Of a DNA stretch of 64,000 nucleotides, positions 34,083 to 42,214 are shown piece by piece. Every line of letters begins with the position of its first letter. Within the stretch, counting starts at the first letter, position 1. The stretch covers positions 7,475,501 through 7,539,500 of the forward strand of contig NZ_CP112880.1 in the NCBI RefSeq assembly GCF_028747205.1, in the 5' to 3' direction. The notes below the pieces were generated by a model, which had not been told where the DNA came from, did no database searches, and saw nothing but the letters and a program-made list of their open reading frames with translations. The position numbers were made by a program, and so were the translations under genes. The stretch comes from Streptomyces sp. CA-278952 (lineage in GTDB: Bacteria > Actinomycetota > Actinomycetes > Streptomycetales > Streptomycetaceae).

Positions 34083-34767
34083 GCCGCTCCAGACGGGAGC
34101 GGATGCCGTCGAAGTGGGCGCGCATCGCCGACGCCGCCCGGGCCCCGTCGCCCGCCGCCACCGCCGCGACGATCGCGTGGTGCTGGGCGCACGTGACGCC
34201 GGGGTCCTGGTGGCCGTCGTCCGTGCTGGCGCGCACCCCGTCCATCGCCGCCCAGAACGCGTCCAGCACCTCGCTGAGCAGGTGGTTGTCGAGCGAGGCG
34301 TAGAGCGCCAGATGGAAGGCGCGGTCGGTCGCCCGGGCGACCCGGCCGTCCCGGGCGGCCTCGGCCTCCATCGTGGCGACCAGCCTCCGCAGCACCGCCA
34401 GGTCCTCGGCGGGAATGCCCGCGCTGACGGCGCCGACCAGCCCGGTCTCCAACGCCTCGCGCACCTTCATCAACTCCAGCAGCCCCGGCTCGCCCCGGCC
34501 GTGCCGCACGACCGCCCGGAAGGCCAGGCCCTCGGCGAAGGGTGTCAGCGAGAGCGAGCCGACGAAGGTGCCGAAGCCCCGTCGGATCTCCACGACGTTC
34601 ATGGCCTGCAGCGCCTTGAGCGCCTCGCGCACCGAGACCCGCCCGGCGGCGAACAGCTCCATCAACTCGGGCTCGGTGGGCAGCGGATCTCCCGGGCCGA
34701 GCGCCCGGGCGAGGATGAGTTCCCTGATCCTCCGTTCGATGTCCTGCGCCATGGTGGGGCGGGCCAC
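34078..34767 (-). CDS. FadR-subfamily GntR transcriptional regulator, second copy
   Basis: This 229-residue regulator has an N-terminal winged helix (MAQDIERRIRELILA, LPTEPELMELFAAGRVSVREALKAL, VEIRRGFGTFVG) and an FCD ligand domain with DRAFHLALYASLDN and AQHHAIVAAVAAGD. The GTG at 34767 has AGGAGG six bases ahead; the open frame extends further but over the promoter. It is divergent from the aldolase-kinase-epimerase operon across operator C. It resembles the first GntR protein in layout, so the two may share the operator motif or recognise variants of it. Confidence 0.9.
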   Translation of the reverse strand: MARPTMAQDIERRIRELILARALGPGDPLPTEPELMELFAAGRVSVREALKALQAMNVVEIRRGFGTFVGSLSLTPFAEGLAFRAVVRHGRGEPGLLELMKVREALETGLVGAVSAGIPAEDLAVLRRLVATMEAEAARDGRVARATDRAFHLALYASLDNHLLSEVLDAFWAAMDGVRASTDDGHQDPGVTCAQHHAIVAAVAAGDGARAASAMRAHFDGIRSRLERP

Positions 34768-34842
34768 AACCGTCCTCCTGAGGTGTCGTCGGCCGCCGCG
34801 ACCTCTTGACCGGCCGCCGGGGCATCGGCTTAAGCTAAGCCG

Positions 34843-34863
34843 GACGTAAGACATCTTACGTCT
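34843..34863. promoter_or_regulatory. GntR-type operator C upstream of the aldolase-kinase-epimerase operon
   Basis: GACGTAAGACATCTTACGTC (34843-34862) has perfect 9-bp arms with a two-base centre. Read on the minus strand, 34863-34850 is AGACGTAAGATGTC, one mismatch from the operator A and B core. It lies between the second GntR gene and the second NanA-like gene. Confidence 0.82.
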
Positions 34864-34939
34864 CATGTCCTGGTCTCGTCCTCACCTTCGGGCGAACGGC
34901 GAAAGACCGGCGTTCCGAGCGAGCTGGAGCTCTTCCACC

Positions 34940-35899
34940 ATGTCCCTGACCGCACCGCTGCGCGGCGTCGTACCGCCGGTCTGCACTCCGCTCGACGACC
35001 GGGGCGAGGTCGACACGGCCTCCCTCACCCGGCTCGTCGGTCACCTCGTCGACGGCGGCGTACACGGCCTCTTCGCCCTCGGTTCGACCAGCGAGGTCGC
35101 CTACCTGACCGACGCCCAGCGCGCCACCGCCCTGAGGACCGTCGTCACCGCCGCCGCCGGACGGGTCCCCGTACTGGCCGGGGTCATCGACACCACGACC
35201 CCCCGGGTGCTCGCCCACGCCAGGACCGCCGCGGAACTGGGCGCCGACGCCCTCGTCGCGACGGCGCCCTTCTACACCCGCACCCACCCCACCGAGATCG
35301 CGCGGCACTTCCGGGGGCTGCGCGCGGGCGTCGACCTGCCGCTGTTCGCCTACGACATCCCGGTCGCCGTGCACTGCAAGCTCTCCGCCGCCCTGGTCCG
35401 CGAACTGGCCGGGGACGGCACTCTGGCCGGCCTCAAGGACAGCAGCGGCGACGAGGGCGGTCTGCGCGGACTCGTCGTCGCGCTCGGCGGACGCGAGGGC
35501 CGGGCACGGGGCCCCGCGCCGCACTTCAGCGTGCTGACCGGATCCGAACTCACCGTGGACGCGGCCCTGCTGGCCGGAGCCGACGGCGTCGTCCCCGGGC
35601 TCGGCAACGTCGATCCGGCCGGCTACGTACGGCTGTACGACGCCGCGCGAGCGGGGGACTGGGCGCTCGCCGCCCGCGAACAGGAGCGGCTCGTCGAGCT
35701 GTTCGCCATGGTCGACGTCGGCCCCGAGCAGGAGATGGGCCGCAGCTCGTCGGCGCTCGGAGCCTTCAAGGAGGCGCTGCGGCTGCTCGGCGTCATCGAC
35801 CGAGGCGCCACCGCCTTCCCGCAGATCCCGCTGTCCGCCGCGGCCGTCGCATCCGTCGCGGAGCGGCTGCGCGGCGCCGGTCTGCCGCCGGTCCGATGA
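34940..35899 (+). CDS. DapA/NanA-family aldolase (probable N-acetylneuraminate lyase), copy 2
   Basis: This 319-residue barrel aldolase is paralogous to the one at 23.7 kb. The catalytic tyrosine is Tyr138 in YDIP and the Schiff-base lysine Lys166 in GLKDSSG. The carboxylate loop reads GSTSE where most lyases have GSTGE or GTTGE, a change that could alter substrate choice. The ATG at 34940 has GGAGC upstream; an earlier in-frame ATG at 34865 would run through the operator. It overlaps the ROK kinase gene (ATGA) and leads the aldolase-kinase-epimerase operon, so cleavage of sialic acid to ManNAc and pyruvate is the likely job. Confidence 0.88.
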   Translation: MSLTAPLRGVVPPVCTPLDDRGEVDTASLTRLVGHLVDGGVHGLFALGSTSEVAYLTDAQRATALRTVVTAAAGRVPVLAGVIDTTTPRVLAHARTAAELGADALVATAPFYTRTHPTEIARHFRGLRAGVDLPLFAYDIPVAVHCKLSAALVRELAGDGTLAGLKDSSGDEGGLRGLVVALGGREGRARGPAPHFSVLTGSELTVDAALLAGADGVVPGLGNVDPAGYVRLYDAARAGDWALAAREQERLVELFAMVDVGPEQEMGRSSSALGAFKEALRLLGVIDRGATAFPQIPLSAAAVASVAERLRGAGLPPVR

Positions 35900-36852
35900 A
35901 CGGGCTGACGACCGGGCCGACGACCGGAGTTGTGGTCATCGGCCTCGACCTCGGGGGCACGAAGATCGCGGCGGCCCTCTTCGCCCCCGACGGCGAGGCG
36001 CTGGCCCGGCACACCCGGGCCACCCCCGCCCGGGACGGCGCCGCCGCCGTGCTCGACGCGCTCGCCGCTGCGGCGGCCGAGGTCGACCCCGACGGCCTGG
36101 CCTCCCTGGTCGGCATCGCCGCCGCCGGGGTCGTCGACCCCCGCAGCGGCATGGTCACCAGCGCCACCGACTCCATCCGGGGCTGGGCCGGCACCGCCCT
36201 CGGCACCGGCCTCGCGAACCGTACGGGCCTGCCGGTGGCCTGCGACAACGACGTGCGCGCCACAGCGGGACCCGAACTCGCCGCCCTGGCCGGCAGCCAC
36301 GGTTCGCTGCTGTACGCGGCCGTCGGCACGGGGGTGGGCGGCGCCCTCGCCGTCGACGGGCGGATGCTGCACGGCGCCGCCGGAATCGCCGGCCACCTCG
36401 GCCATCTGCCCAGCGCCGAGGCGGCCGGACTGCCCTGCACCTGCGGCGCCACCGGACACCTGGAGGTCATCGCCTCCGGCCCGGGCATCGCCGCCCACTA
36501 CGCACGGCTCACCGGCACCCGGCCCGACCGGCTCGAAACGGTCGCCGCCCGGGCCGCCGCAGGCGAGCAGGCTGCCGTACGGGCCATCACCACCGGTGCG
36601 ACGGCGGCCGGCCGGGTCCTCGGCGGCCTGGCCAACGCCCTCGGCCCCGACCGGGTCGTCGTCGGCGGCGGGGTCCCCCGTATCGGCGCGCTGTACCGCT
36701 CCGCGCTGGCCACGGCCTTCGCCGCCGAACTGATGCCGCCCCTGCGGGGACTCCTCCCCGAACCCCCGCTCCACGGCGCGGACGCCGCCGTACGGGGCGC
36801 GGCGGCCCTGACCGCCACCCTTCCCCTCCACCGTCCGGGAGCTCACCGATGA
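35896..36852 (+). CDS. nanK: ROK-family sugar kinase (probable N-acetylmannosamine kinase)
   Basis: This 318-residue ROK kinase has the phosphate loop GLDLGGTK (16-23), catalytic aspartate in CDNDVRA (Asp119) and the second phosphate region GTGVGGALAVDG. The ROK zinc motif is present in altered form: histidine in GHLGH, then PCTCGATGH, where the usual third cysteine (GC) is replaced by histidine. Position between a NanA-like lyase and NanE, with four-base overlaps on both sides, identifies ManNAc as the probable substrate. Glucokinase-type activity cannot be ruled out from sequence alone. Confidence 0.88.
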   Translation: MNGLTTGPTTGVVVIGLDLGGTKIAAALFAPDGEALARHTRATPARDGAAAVLDALAAAAAEVDPDGLASLVGIAAAGVVDPRSGMVTSATDSIRGWAGTALGTGLANRTGLPVACDNDVRATAGPELAALAGSHGSLLYAAVGTGVGGALAVDGRMLHGAAGIAGHLGHLPSAEAAGLPCTCGATGHLEVIASGPGIAAHYARLTGTRPDRLETVAARAAAGEQAAVRAITTGATAAGRVLGGLANALGPDRVVVGGGVPRIGALYRSALATAFAAELMPPLRGLLPEPPLHGADAAVRGAAALTATLPLHRPGAHR

Positions 36853-37562
36853 ACGCACAGGATCTGGCCACCGCACTCCGGGGCCGTCTGATCGTCTCCT
36901 GCCAGGCGCCCCCCGGGGACCCGATGCGGGAGACCGCCACCCTCGTCCGCCTCGCGCTCGCGGCGGCCGCCGGCGGCGGCGCCGCGATCCGCGCCAACGA
37001 ACCGGAGGTCGTCGCCGCGATCGTGGCGGCGGTGGACCTGCCGGTCATCGGCCTGTGGAAGGACGGAGACACCGGGGTGTACATCACCCCGACCGTCCGG
37101 CACGCCCTGGCCGTCGCCGCGTCGGGCGCCGCCGTGGTCGCCGCCGACGCCACCGACCGGCCGCGTCCGGACGGTTCCACCTTCGCCGAGCTCGTCGCCG
37201 CCGTCCACGCGGCGGGGGCCCTCGTCATGGCCGACGTCGCCACCCTCGCGGAGGGGATCGCCGCCGCCGGACAGGGCGCGGATTTCGTCTCCACCACCCT
37301 GTCCGGCTACGTGCCGGGGACCTCGAAGCAGACCGGGCCGGATCTGGACCTCGTGGCGTCCCTGTCGGCCGCGGTCTCCGTACCCGTCGTCGCCGAAGGG
37401 CGCGTCAACACCCCCGAGGAGGCCGCCGAGGCGCTCGCCCTGGGGGCCCACAGCGTCGTGGTCGGCACCGCCATCACCGCACCCACCGCCCTGACCGCCC
37501 GCTTCGCCGCCGCACTGGCATCCGAACCGGGCGGCGGCGCGGGCGAAACCGCTCGGGGCTGA
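36849..37562 (+). CDS. nanE: N-acetylmannosamine-6-phosphate 2-epimerase
   Basis: This 237-residue TIM-barrel protein of the NanE family converts ManNAc-6-phosphate to GlcNAc-6-phosphate. Family features are LIVSCQAPPGDPMRET at the start, AAIRANEPEVV, VIGLWKDGDTGVYITPT, VMADVATLAEG and VVAEGRVNTPEEA, which supplies the conserved lysine and glutamates. The ATG at 36849 overlaps the kinase stop. Product entry into central metabolism needs NagA and NagB, which are not in the window. It is the last gene of the operon. Confidence 0.93.
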   Translation: MNAQDLATALRGRLIVSCQAPPGDPMRETATLVRLALAAAAGGGAAIRANEPEVVAAIVAAVDLPVIGLWKDGDTGVYITPTVRHALAVAASGAAVVAADATDRPRPDGSTFAELVAAVHAAGALVMADVATLAEGIAAAGQGADFVSTTLSGYVPGTSKQTGPDLDLVASLSAAVSVPVVAEGRVNTPEEAAEALALGAHSVVVGTAITAPTALTARFAAALASEPGGGAGETARG

Positions 37563-37640
37563 ACCGGCAGGCGGCTGCCCACCGGTCGCGCCCCACCCCG
37601 CCTCGGGGGCGCGACCACCGGTCTGAGACGCTGTCCGGCA

Positions 37641-37713
37641 CCTGACCAGGTGTTCCGTCCGTCGGCCGCCCACCGAAACCTGACCAGGTGTTCCGTCCGT
37701 CCGGCGCCCACCG
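37641..37713. repeat. Two 35-bp direct repeats upstream of the AEC permease
   Basis: The unit starting CCTGACCAGGTGTTCCGTCC occurs at 37641-37675 and 37679-37713, a 38-bp step, with two differences near GGCCGCC/CGGCGCC. A short third start, CACCTGATCC, follows. Each unit with its preceding base contains a near-palindrome ACCTG-AC-CAGGT. Placement directly before the AEC gene suggests operator copies. Confidence 0.75.
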
Positions 37714-37738
37714 CACCTGATCCACCCGCAAGGAAGAC

Positions 37739-38665
37739 ATGCAGGGAGTCCTCACCGGCTTCACGGTGATCGCCACCGTCATCGCCGTCGGGTACGTCAT
37801 AGGCCGCCGCGGATATCTGGGACAGGACGGCCGCACCGTGCTGACCCGGCTGGCCTTCAACGTGGCGACCCCGGCCCTGCTCTTCACCATGCTCGCGGGC
37901 GCGGACCTGTCCGTCGTCCTGTCGACACGCCTCCTGGTCACGGCGACGGCCACGGCCGCCGCGGCCGGAGTCTTCGTCGTGGTGGCCGGGCTCTTCCTGC
38001 GCTGGGACGCCGGACGGGTCACCATCGGCGCCCTGTGCTCCAGTTACGTCAACGCCGGGAATCTGGGCATCCCCATCGCCGTCTACGTCCTCGGGGACGC
38101 CTCGCTCGTCGCCCCGGTGCTGCTCCTCCAGCAGATCGTGGTGACCCCGCTGGCCCTGACCGTCCTCGACCTCGGCCGCCCCGGAGAACCGGTCTCGGTC
38201 CTCCGGCGGCTGACCACCCCGCTGCGCAACCCGATGGCGATCGGATCGCTGGCCGGTGTCGCCGTGGCCGCGTCCGGCCTGACCCTGCCCGGACCCCTGC
38301 TGGAGCCGCTCGTCCTCATCGGCAACATGTCGGTCCCCGCGGTCCTCCTCGCCTTCGGGATATCCCTGTACGGCGGCGAGCGTCCGGGCCGGGGGGAGGA
38401 CCGGGTCGCGCTGTACCTGTCCGCCCTCCTGAAGACGGTCGCCCAGCCGGTCGTCGCCTGGGCCGTCGGCGCCGGGCTGTTCGGGCTGCGGGGCGAGGCC
38501 CTGCTGGCCGTCGTCGTGATCGCGGCTCTGCCGGCCGCCCAGAACCTCTTCACGTACGCCTCGCACTACGGGGTCGCCGAGCGGTTCGCCAGGGAGTCGA
38601 TCCTGCTGTCCACCCTGCTCTCGGTCCCGGTGCTGATCGCCGTCGCCGCGCTGCTCGGGCCGTAG
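37739..38665 (+). CDS. AEC-family permease
   Basis: This 308-residue membrane protein has ten predicted helices. It is of the auxin-efflux-carrier family, with LTRLAFNVATPALLFTMLAGADL in the first half and the repeated-half feature LLEPLVLIGNMSVPAVLLAFGISLYG in the second. Bacterial members export or import organic acids such as malate or malonate. The ATG at 37739 has GGAAG before it. It lies 176 bases after nanE behind a pair of direct repeats, so it may be separately controlled. A role with the sialic-acid genes, for example pyruvate movement, is only speculation. Confidence 0.88.
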   Translation: MQGVLTGFTVIATVIAVGYVIGRRGYLGQDGRTVLTRLAFNVATPALLFTMLAGADLSVVLSTRLLVTATATAAAAGVFVVVAGLFLRWDAGRVTIGALCSSYVNAGNLGIPIAVYVLGDASLVAPVLLLQQIVVTPLALTVLDLGRPGEPVSVLRRLTTPLRNPMAIGSLAGVAVAASGLTLPGPLLEPLVLIGNMSVPAVLLAFGISLYGGERPGRGEDRVALYLSALLKTVAQPVVAWAVGAGLFGLRGEALLAVVVIAALPAAQNLFTYASHYGVAERFARESILLSTLLSVPVLIAVAALLGP

Positions 38666-38733
38666 CCCCCGACCCGGTACCGGGTGTGGCGCAGACCACT
38701 CCCGGATGAGAACCCGGGGGCCCCGCCCCGTGA

Positions 38734-38763
38734 CGGCGGCGTTCCTGCTCCGGAACGCCGCCG
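38734..38763. terminator. Bidirectional hairpin terminator
   Basis: A perfect 12-bp stem, CGGCGGCGTTCC at 38734-38745 and GGAACGCCGCCG at 38752-38763 with a six-base loop, lies between the convergent AEC and betaine-binding-protein genes. Confidence 0.8.
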
Positions 38764-38826
38764 GGCTGGCCGGTCTCGCCGCGCCCGGGGCCGTCGCCGG
38801 GAGCGTCCCGGCCCCGCCGGTCGCGG

Positions 38827-39759
38827 CTACTTCGTGATGCCGTGCTCCGCCGCCCAGTCGTTCGCGACGTCCTCGGGGTCCTGCCGGTCCTTGTCCACCA
38901 GGCGGTTGAGCTCGGTGAGGTCCTTGGTCGTCAGTACGGCCCCGAGGCGGGCGAGCGCCTTGCGGACCGTCGAGTCGGCCTTGCGGTCGGCGATGAGCGG
39001 AACGACGTGCTGGCCGGGGATCAGGTTCTTGGGGTCGGTGAGGACGACCCAGCCCTCGGCGGCGATGTCGGTGTCGGTGGTGAAGAGGTTCGCCACGTCC
39101 ACGTCGCCCTTCTTGAGGGCTCCCTTGACCAACGGGCCCGAGGAGTCGAGGGACTTGAACTCCTTGAACTCCACGCCGTACACGTCCTTGAGGCCCACCG
39201 AGCCCACCGTGCGCTTCTTGACCTCGGGGGCCGCGCCGATGACGAGCTTGCCGTTGTGCCGCGCGAGGTCGGCCAGGGACTTCAGACCGTACTCCTCGGC
39301 GGTCTCCTTGGTCACCGCGAAGGCGTCGGCGTTCTCCGCCTCGCCGTACGGGAGGATCTGGAGGCCGCGCGGCAGGAGCATCGCCAGGGCGTTCTGCATC
39401 GTGCCCTCCTCGGTGGCCGTGGCCTCGGCGTCGAGGTAGTGCAGCAGCGCGCCCTGGTACTCGGGCAGCAGATCGATGTCCCCGCCCTTCAGCGCGGGGA
39501 TGAGGATCTCGCGGGTGCCCAGGTTGGGGCGGACCTTCGTCTTCACCCCGGAGGCTTCGAGCGTCGCGGCGTAGAGGTACCCGAGGACCTGGTTCTCGGT
39601 GAAGTTGGCGGTGCCGATGGTGACGCCGCCCTCGCTGGAGCCCCCGCCCCCGCCGCCGGCCCCCTCCCCGTCGAGGGAGGTGATGCCGCCGCCGCACGAG
39701 GCGAGCGCGGGGACGGTGGCGGCGGCGAGGAGTCCGCCGAGGAGGTTTCTGCGGTTCAT
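38827..39759 (-). CDS. Glycine betaine/carnitine/choline ABC binding lipoprotein (OpuCC/OsmF type)
   Basis: This 310-residue binding protein has a lipobox LASC (Cys22) and a glycine/serine linker. The quaternary-amine fold follows: VTIGTANFTENQVLGYLYAATLEASG, DIDLLPEYQGALLHYL and DVDVANLFTTDTDIAAEGWVVL. It should capture betaine-like osmolytes for the two permeases. The gene is last in a leftward ATPase-permease-permease-binding protein operon; the upstream permease ends nine bases before it. Confidence 0.92.
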   Translation of the reverse strand: MNRRNLLGGLLAAATVPALASCGGGITSLDGEGAGGGGGGSSEGGVTIGTANFTENQVLGYLYAATLEASGVKTKVRPNLGTREILIPALKGGDIDLLPEYQGALLHYLDAEATATEEGTMQNALAMLLPRGLQILPYGEAENADAFAVTKETAEEYGLKSLADLARHNGKLVIGAAPEVKKRTVGSVGLKDVYGVEFKEFKSLDSSGPLVKGALKKGDVDVANLFTTDTDIAAEGWVVLTDPKNLIPGQHVVPLIADRKADSTVRKALARLGAVLTTKDLTELNRLVDKDRQDPEDVANDWAAEHGITK

Positions 39760-39768
39760 GGGGGGCTC

Positions 39769-40446
39769 CTAGGCCTGGGTCCGCGGGGCGGGGCGGTGGC
39801 GGAAAAGGACGCGTTGGAGGGCGGAGAGCGCGAGATCGAGGACGACGGCGACGAGCGCCACGAGCACGGCGCCGCCGAGCACCTGCACGAGGTCGCGCTG
39901 GGCGAGCCCGTCGAAGACGTACCGGCCGAGCCCGCCGAAGGAGACGTACGCGGCGATGGTCGCCGTCGCGACGACCTGGATGAGCGCGAGCCGGAGCCCG
40001 GTCATGATCAGGGGCAGCGCGAGGGGCAGTTCGACCTGGAGGAGAACCTGGTACCAGCGCATTCCCTGGCCGCGCGCCGCGTCCCGCACCTCCGGGTCGA
40101 CCGCCGTCATCCCGGCGTAGGTGTTGGTGACGATGGACGGCACCGCGAGCGCCACGAGGGCGATGTAGACCGGCCACATCGACAGGCCGCTGGCGAGGAA
40201 GACGAGGACCACGAGACCGACCGTGGGCAGCGCCCGCCCGAAACTGGACAGATTGATGGCGATGAACGCGCCGCGCCCGGTGTGGCCAATGAGCAAACCG
40301 ATCGGCAGGGCGATGGCGGCGGCGACGAGCGTGGCGAGCAGCGAGTACTGGAGGTGCTCGGCGAGGCGGTGCCCGATGCCGTCGGAGCCGGTCCACTGCT
40401 CGGCGCCGACCAGCCAGTCGCCGAGGCCCTTGAGGAGTTCGTACAT
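39769..40446 (-). CDS. Betaine-type ABC permease, second subunit
   Basis: This 225-residue permease has about six membrane helices and the OpuCB/CD coupling region VRDAARGQGMRWYQVLLQVELPLALPLIMTG followed by ATIAAYVSFGGLGRYVFDGL. It forms the channel with the neighbouring permease, whose stop is four bases upstream. The start is the ATG at 40446. Confidence 0.92.
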   Translation of the reverse strand: MYELLKGLGDWLVGAEQWTGSDGIGHRLAEHLQYSLLATLVAAAIALPIGLLIGHTGRGAFIAINLSSFGRALPTVGLVVLVFLASGLSMWPVYIALVALAVPSIVTNTYAGMTAVDPEVRDAARGQGMRWYQVLLQVELPLALPLIMTGLRLALIQVVATATIAAYVSFGGLGRYVFDGLAQRDLVQVLGGAVLVALVAVVLDLALSALQRVLFRHRPAPRTQA

Positions 40447-40450
40447 GAGG

Positions 40451-41101
40451 TCAGGCCTCCTGCTTCTGCCGGCGGGTCCACGGCGTCAGGACGTACTGGA
40501 GGGTGACGAGCAGGGCGTCCGCGACGAGTGCGAGGAGCAGGGTCAGGACGACGCCGACGATGACGGGGGTGGGGAAGTTGCGCTGGAACCCGTCGGTGAA
40601 GAGCTGCCCGAGCCCGCCGTCGCCGATGTACGTGGCCACGGAGACGAGGGAGATCGCCATCACCGTCGCGATCCGTACACCCGCCATGATCACGGGGAGC
40701 GCGAGGGGCAGTTCGACGGTGAGCAGGGTGCGCAGCGGCCGGGAGCCCATCGCCTTCGCGGCTTCCTTCGTCCGGGCGGGGACGGAGTCCAGGCCCTCGA
40801 CGGTGTTCCGCAGGAGCACGACGAGCGTGTAGATCGTCAGTCCGACGACGGTGGTGGTGCGGGTGAGCCCGCTGACCGGCAGGAGCAGCACGAACACGGC
40901 GATGGACGGGATCGTGAACAGGACGTTCGACAGCCCGAGGAGCAGCCCGCGCAGCCTGCGCACCCGGTGGGCCACCACGGCCAGGGGGAGCGAGACGATC
41001 AGCCCGAGGAGCACGGCGGTCAGGGCGGCCTGGAGGTGGGAGAGCGTGAGGGCGGTGAGATCGTCGGTGTGGTCGCCTATCCACGACCAGTCGACACTCA
41101 C
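40451..41101 (-). CDS. Betaine-type ABC permease, first subunit
   Basis: This 216-residue permease has the coupling loop TKEAAKAMGSRPLRTLLTVELPLALPVIMAG and the family end SVATYIGDGGLGQLFTDGF. The GTG at 41101 overlaps the ATPase stop (GTGA). The open frame continues upstream, but only over the ATPase gene. It is a close relative of the second permease and pairs with it. Confidence 0.92.
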   Translation of the reverse strand: MSVDWSWIGDHTDDLTALTLSHLQAALTAVLLGLIVSLPLAVVAHRVRRLRGLLLGLSNVLFTIPSIAVFVLLLPVSGLTRTTTVVGLTIYTLVVLLRNTVEGLDSVPARTKEAAKAMGSRPLRTLLTVELPLALPVIMAGVRIATVMAISLVSVATYIGDGGLGQLFTDGFQRNFPTPVIVGVVLTLLLALVADALLVTLQYVLTPWTRRQKQEA

Positions 41102-42141
41102 GCCGCCACCGTGCTCGCCGCGCCGTGCACCTGGCCCGCACGCTCGTGGATGTCCTCGCGGGACGTCACGCCGGTGAGGACGCCGTCCGCGTCGACCCGG
41201 GCGACCAGGCCGCTCGGCGCGGCGATCGACTCGTTGAGCGCGGAGAGGAGCGAGTCGGCGTCCCGCAGGGGCCGGACCGGCGTCTCCGTGTCCGTCTCCT
41301 CGTCGCGCCAGGCCAGCGGCTTGCGGGCCGCGTCGAGGGTGAGCTGCCAGCGGCCGCCTTCGGGGGCGGGGCCCTGGGCGACCTCTTCGAGCGTCGTCAG
41401 GGAGAGCAGCTTCAGGCCGCGCTCCGCGCCGAGGAAGTCCGCGACGAACGCGTCCGCAGGGCGGGCCAGGAGCTCGGCGGGGGAGGCGCACTGGACGAGG
41501 TGGCCGCCGGTGCGGAAGACGGCTATGCGGTCCCCGAGCCGTACGGCCTCGTCGATGTCGTGCGTGACGAAGACGATCGTCTTGTTCAAATCGCGCTGAA
41601 GTCGGAGCAGTTCGTCCTGGAGCTGTGTGCGGACCACCGGGTCGACGGCGCCGAAGGGCTCGTCCATCAGGAGGACCGGCGGGTCCGCCGCGAGTGCGCG
41701 CGCCACGCCGACGCGCTGCTGCTGGCCGCCGGAGAGCTGGTGCGGGTAGCGCTTCCCCGCATCGGCGGCGAGGCCGACGGTCTCCAGGAGTTCCGCCGCC
41801 CGGGCCCGCGCCTTTCTGCGGCCCCAGCCGAGCAGCAGCGGTACGGTCGCGATGTTGTCCAGGACGGTGCGGTGCGGGAAGAGTCCGGACTGCTGGATGA
41901 CGTAGCCGATGGAGCGGCGCAGCTCGGCGGCGTCCTGCTCCAGGACGTCCTTGCCGCCCACGCTGATCGTTCCGGAGGTCGGCTCGACCATCCGGTTGAT
42001 CATGCGGAGCGTGGTCGTCTTGCCGCAACCGGAAGATCCGACGAGGACGGTCACGCCCCCTTCCGGCAGGTCGAGCGTGAGGTCGTGCACTGCGGTCGTG
42101 CCGTTCGGGAAGCGCTTGTGGGCCTTGTCGAATTGGATCAT
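41098..42141 (-). CDS. Betaine-type ABC importer ATPase (OpuCA/ProV type)
   Basis: This 347-residue ATPase has Walker [10 protein letters not shown], signature LSGGQQQR, Walker B VLLMDEP and the switch VTHD. The region from about 240 to 345 is CBS-like but diverged ([40 protein letters not shown]), so ionic-strength sensing as in OpuA is uncertain. The ATG at 42141 has a GGGA ribosome site. It is the first gene of the importer operon, divergent from the lyase-like gene. Confidence 0.92.
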   Translation of the reverse strand: MIQFDKAHKRFPNGTTAVHDLTLDLPEGGVTVLVGSSGCGKTTTLRMINRMVEPTSGTISVGGKDVLEQDAAELRRSIGYVIQQSGLFPHRTVLDNIATVPLLLGWGRRKARARAAELLETVGLAADAGKRYPHQLSGGQQQRVGVARALAADPPVLLMDEPFGAVDPVVRTQLQDELLRLQRDLNKTIVFVTHDIDEAVRLGDRIAVFRTGGHLVQCASPAELLARPADAFVADFLGAERGLKLLSLTTLEEVAQGPAPEGGRWQLTLDAARKPLAWRDEETDTETPVRPLRDADSLLSALNESIAAPSGLVARVDADGVLTGVTSREDIHERAGQVHGAASTVAA

Positions 42142-42159
42142 GAGGAGTCCCTTGCCCGG

Positions 42160-42177
42160 CTGCATATCATCATGCAG
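42160..42177. promoter_or_regulatory. Inverted repeat close to the betaine importer start
   Basis: CTGCAT at 42160-42165 and ATGCAG at 42172-42177 are perfect arms with a six-base centre, about 20 bases before the ATPase start codon. They lie in the 151-base divergent gap and could be a repressor site. Confidence 0.5.
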
Positions 42178-42192
42178 AGTTCTCGGTGACTG

Positions 42193-42214
42193 AATAGGTT
42201 GTCAATAGGTCGTC
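42193..42214. repeat. 11-bp tandem direct repeat in the divergent gap
   Basis: AATAGGTTGTC (42193-42203) is followed directly by AATAGGTCGTC (42204-42214), one mismatch. One-helical-turn direct repeats of this kind often bind MerR, response-regulator or similar proteins. It could control the lyase-like gene, the importer, or both. Confidence 0.5.

Noticed and set aside
37641..37713. CRISPR-like reading of the two 35-bp repeats
   Set aside because: Only two copies exist and the interval between them is three bases, so there is no spacer; no cas gene is present.
38706..38837. A 43-codon rightward frame with a hydrophobic middle between AEC and betaine genes
   Set aside because: It lies over the bidirectional terminator and into the end of the opposite gene, and it has no convincing ribosome site.
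37307..40396. A 1029-codon leftward open frame running across nanE, the AEC gene and the betaine genes
   Set aside because: It is an antisense and out-of-frame shadow caused by high GC. The product is low-complexity Arg/Pro/Gly, while real family proteins occupy other frames throughout.
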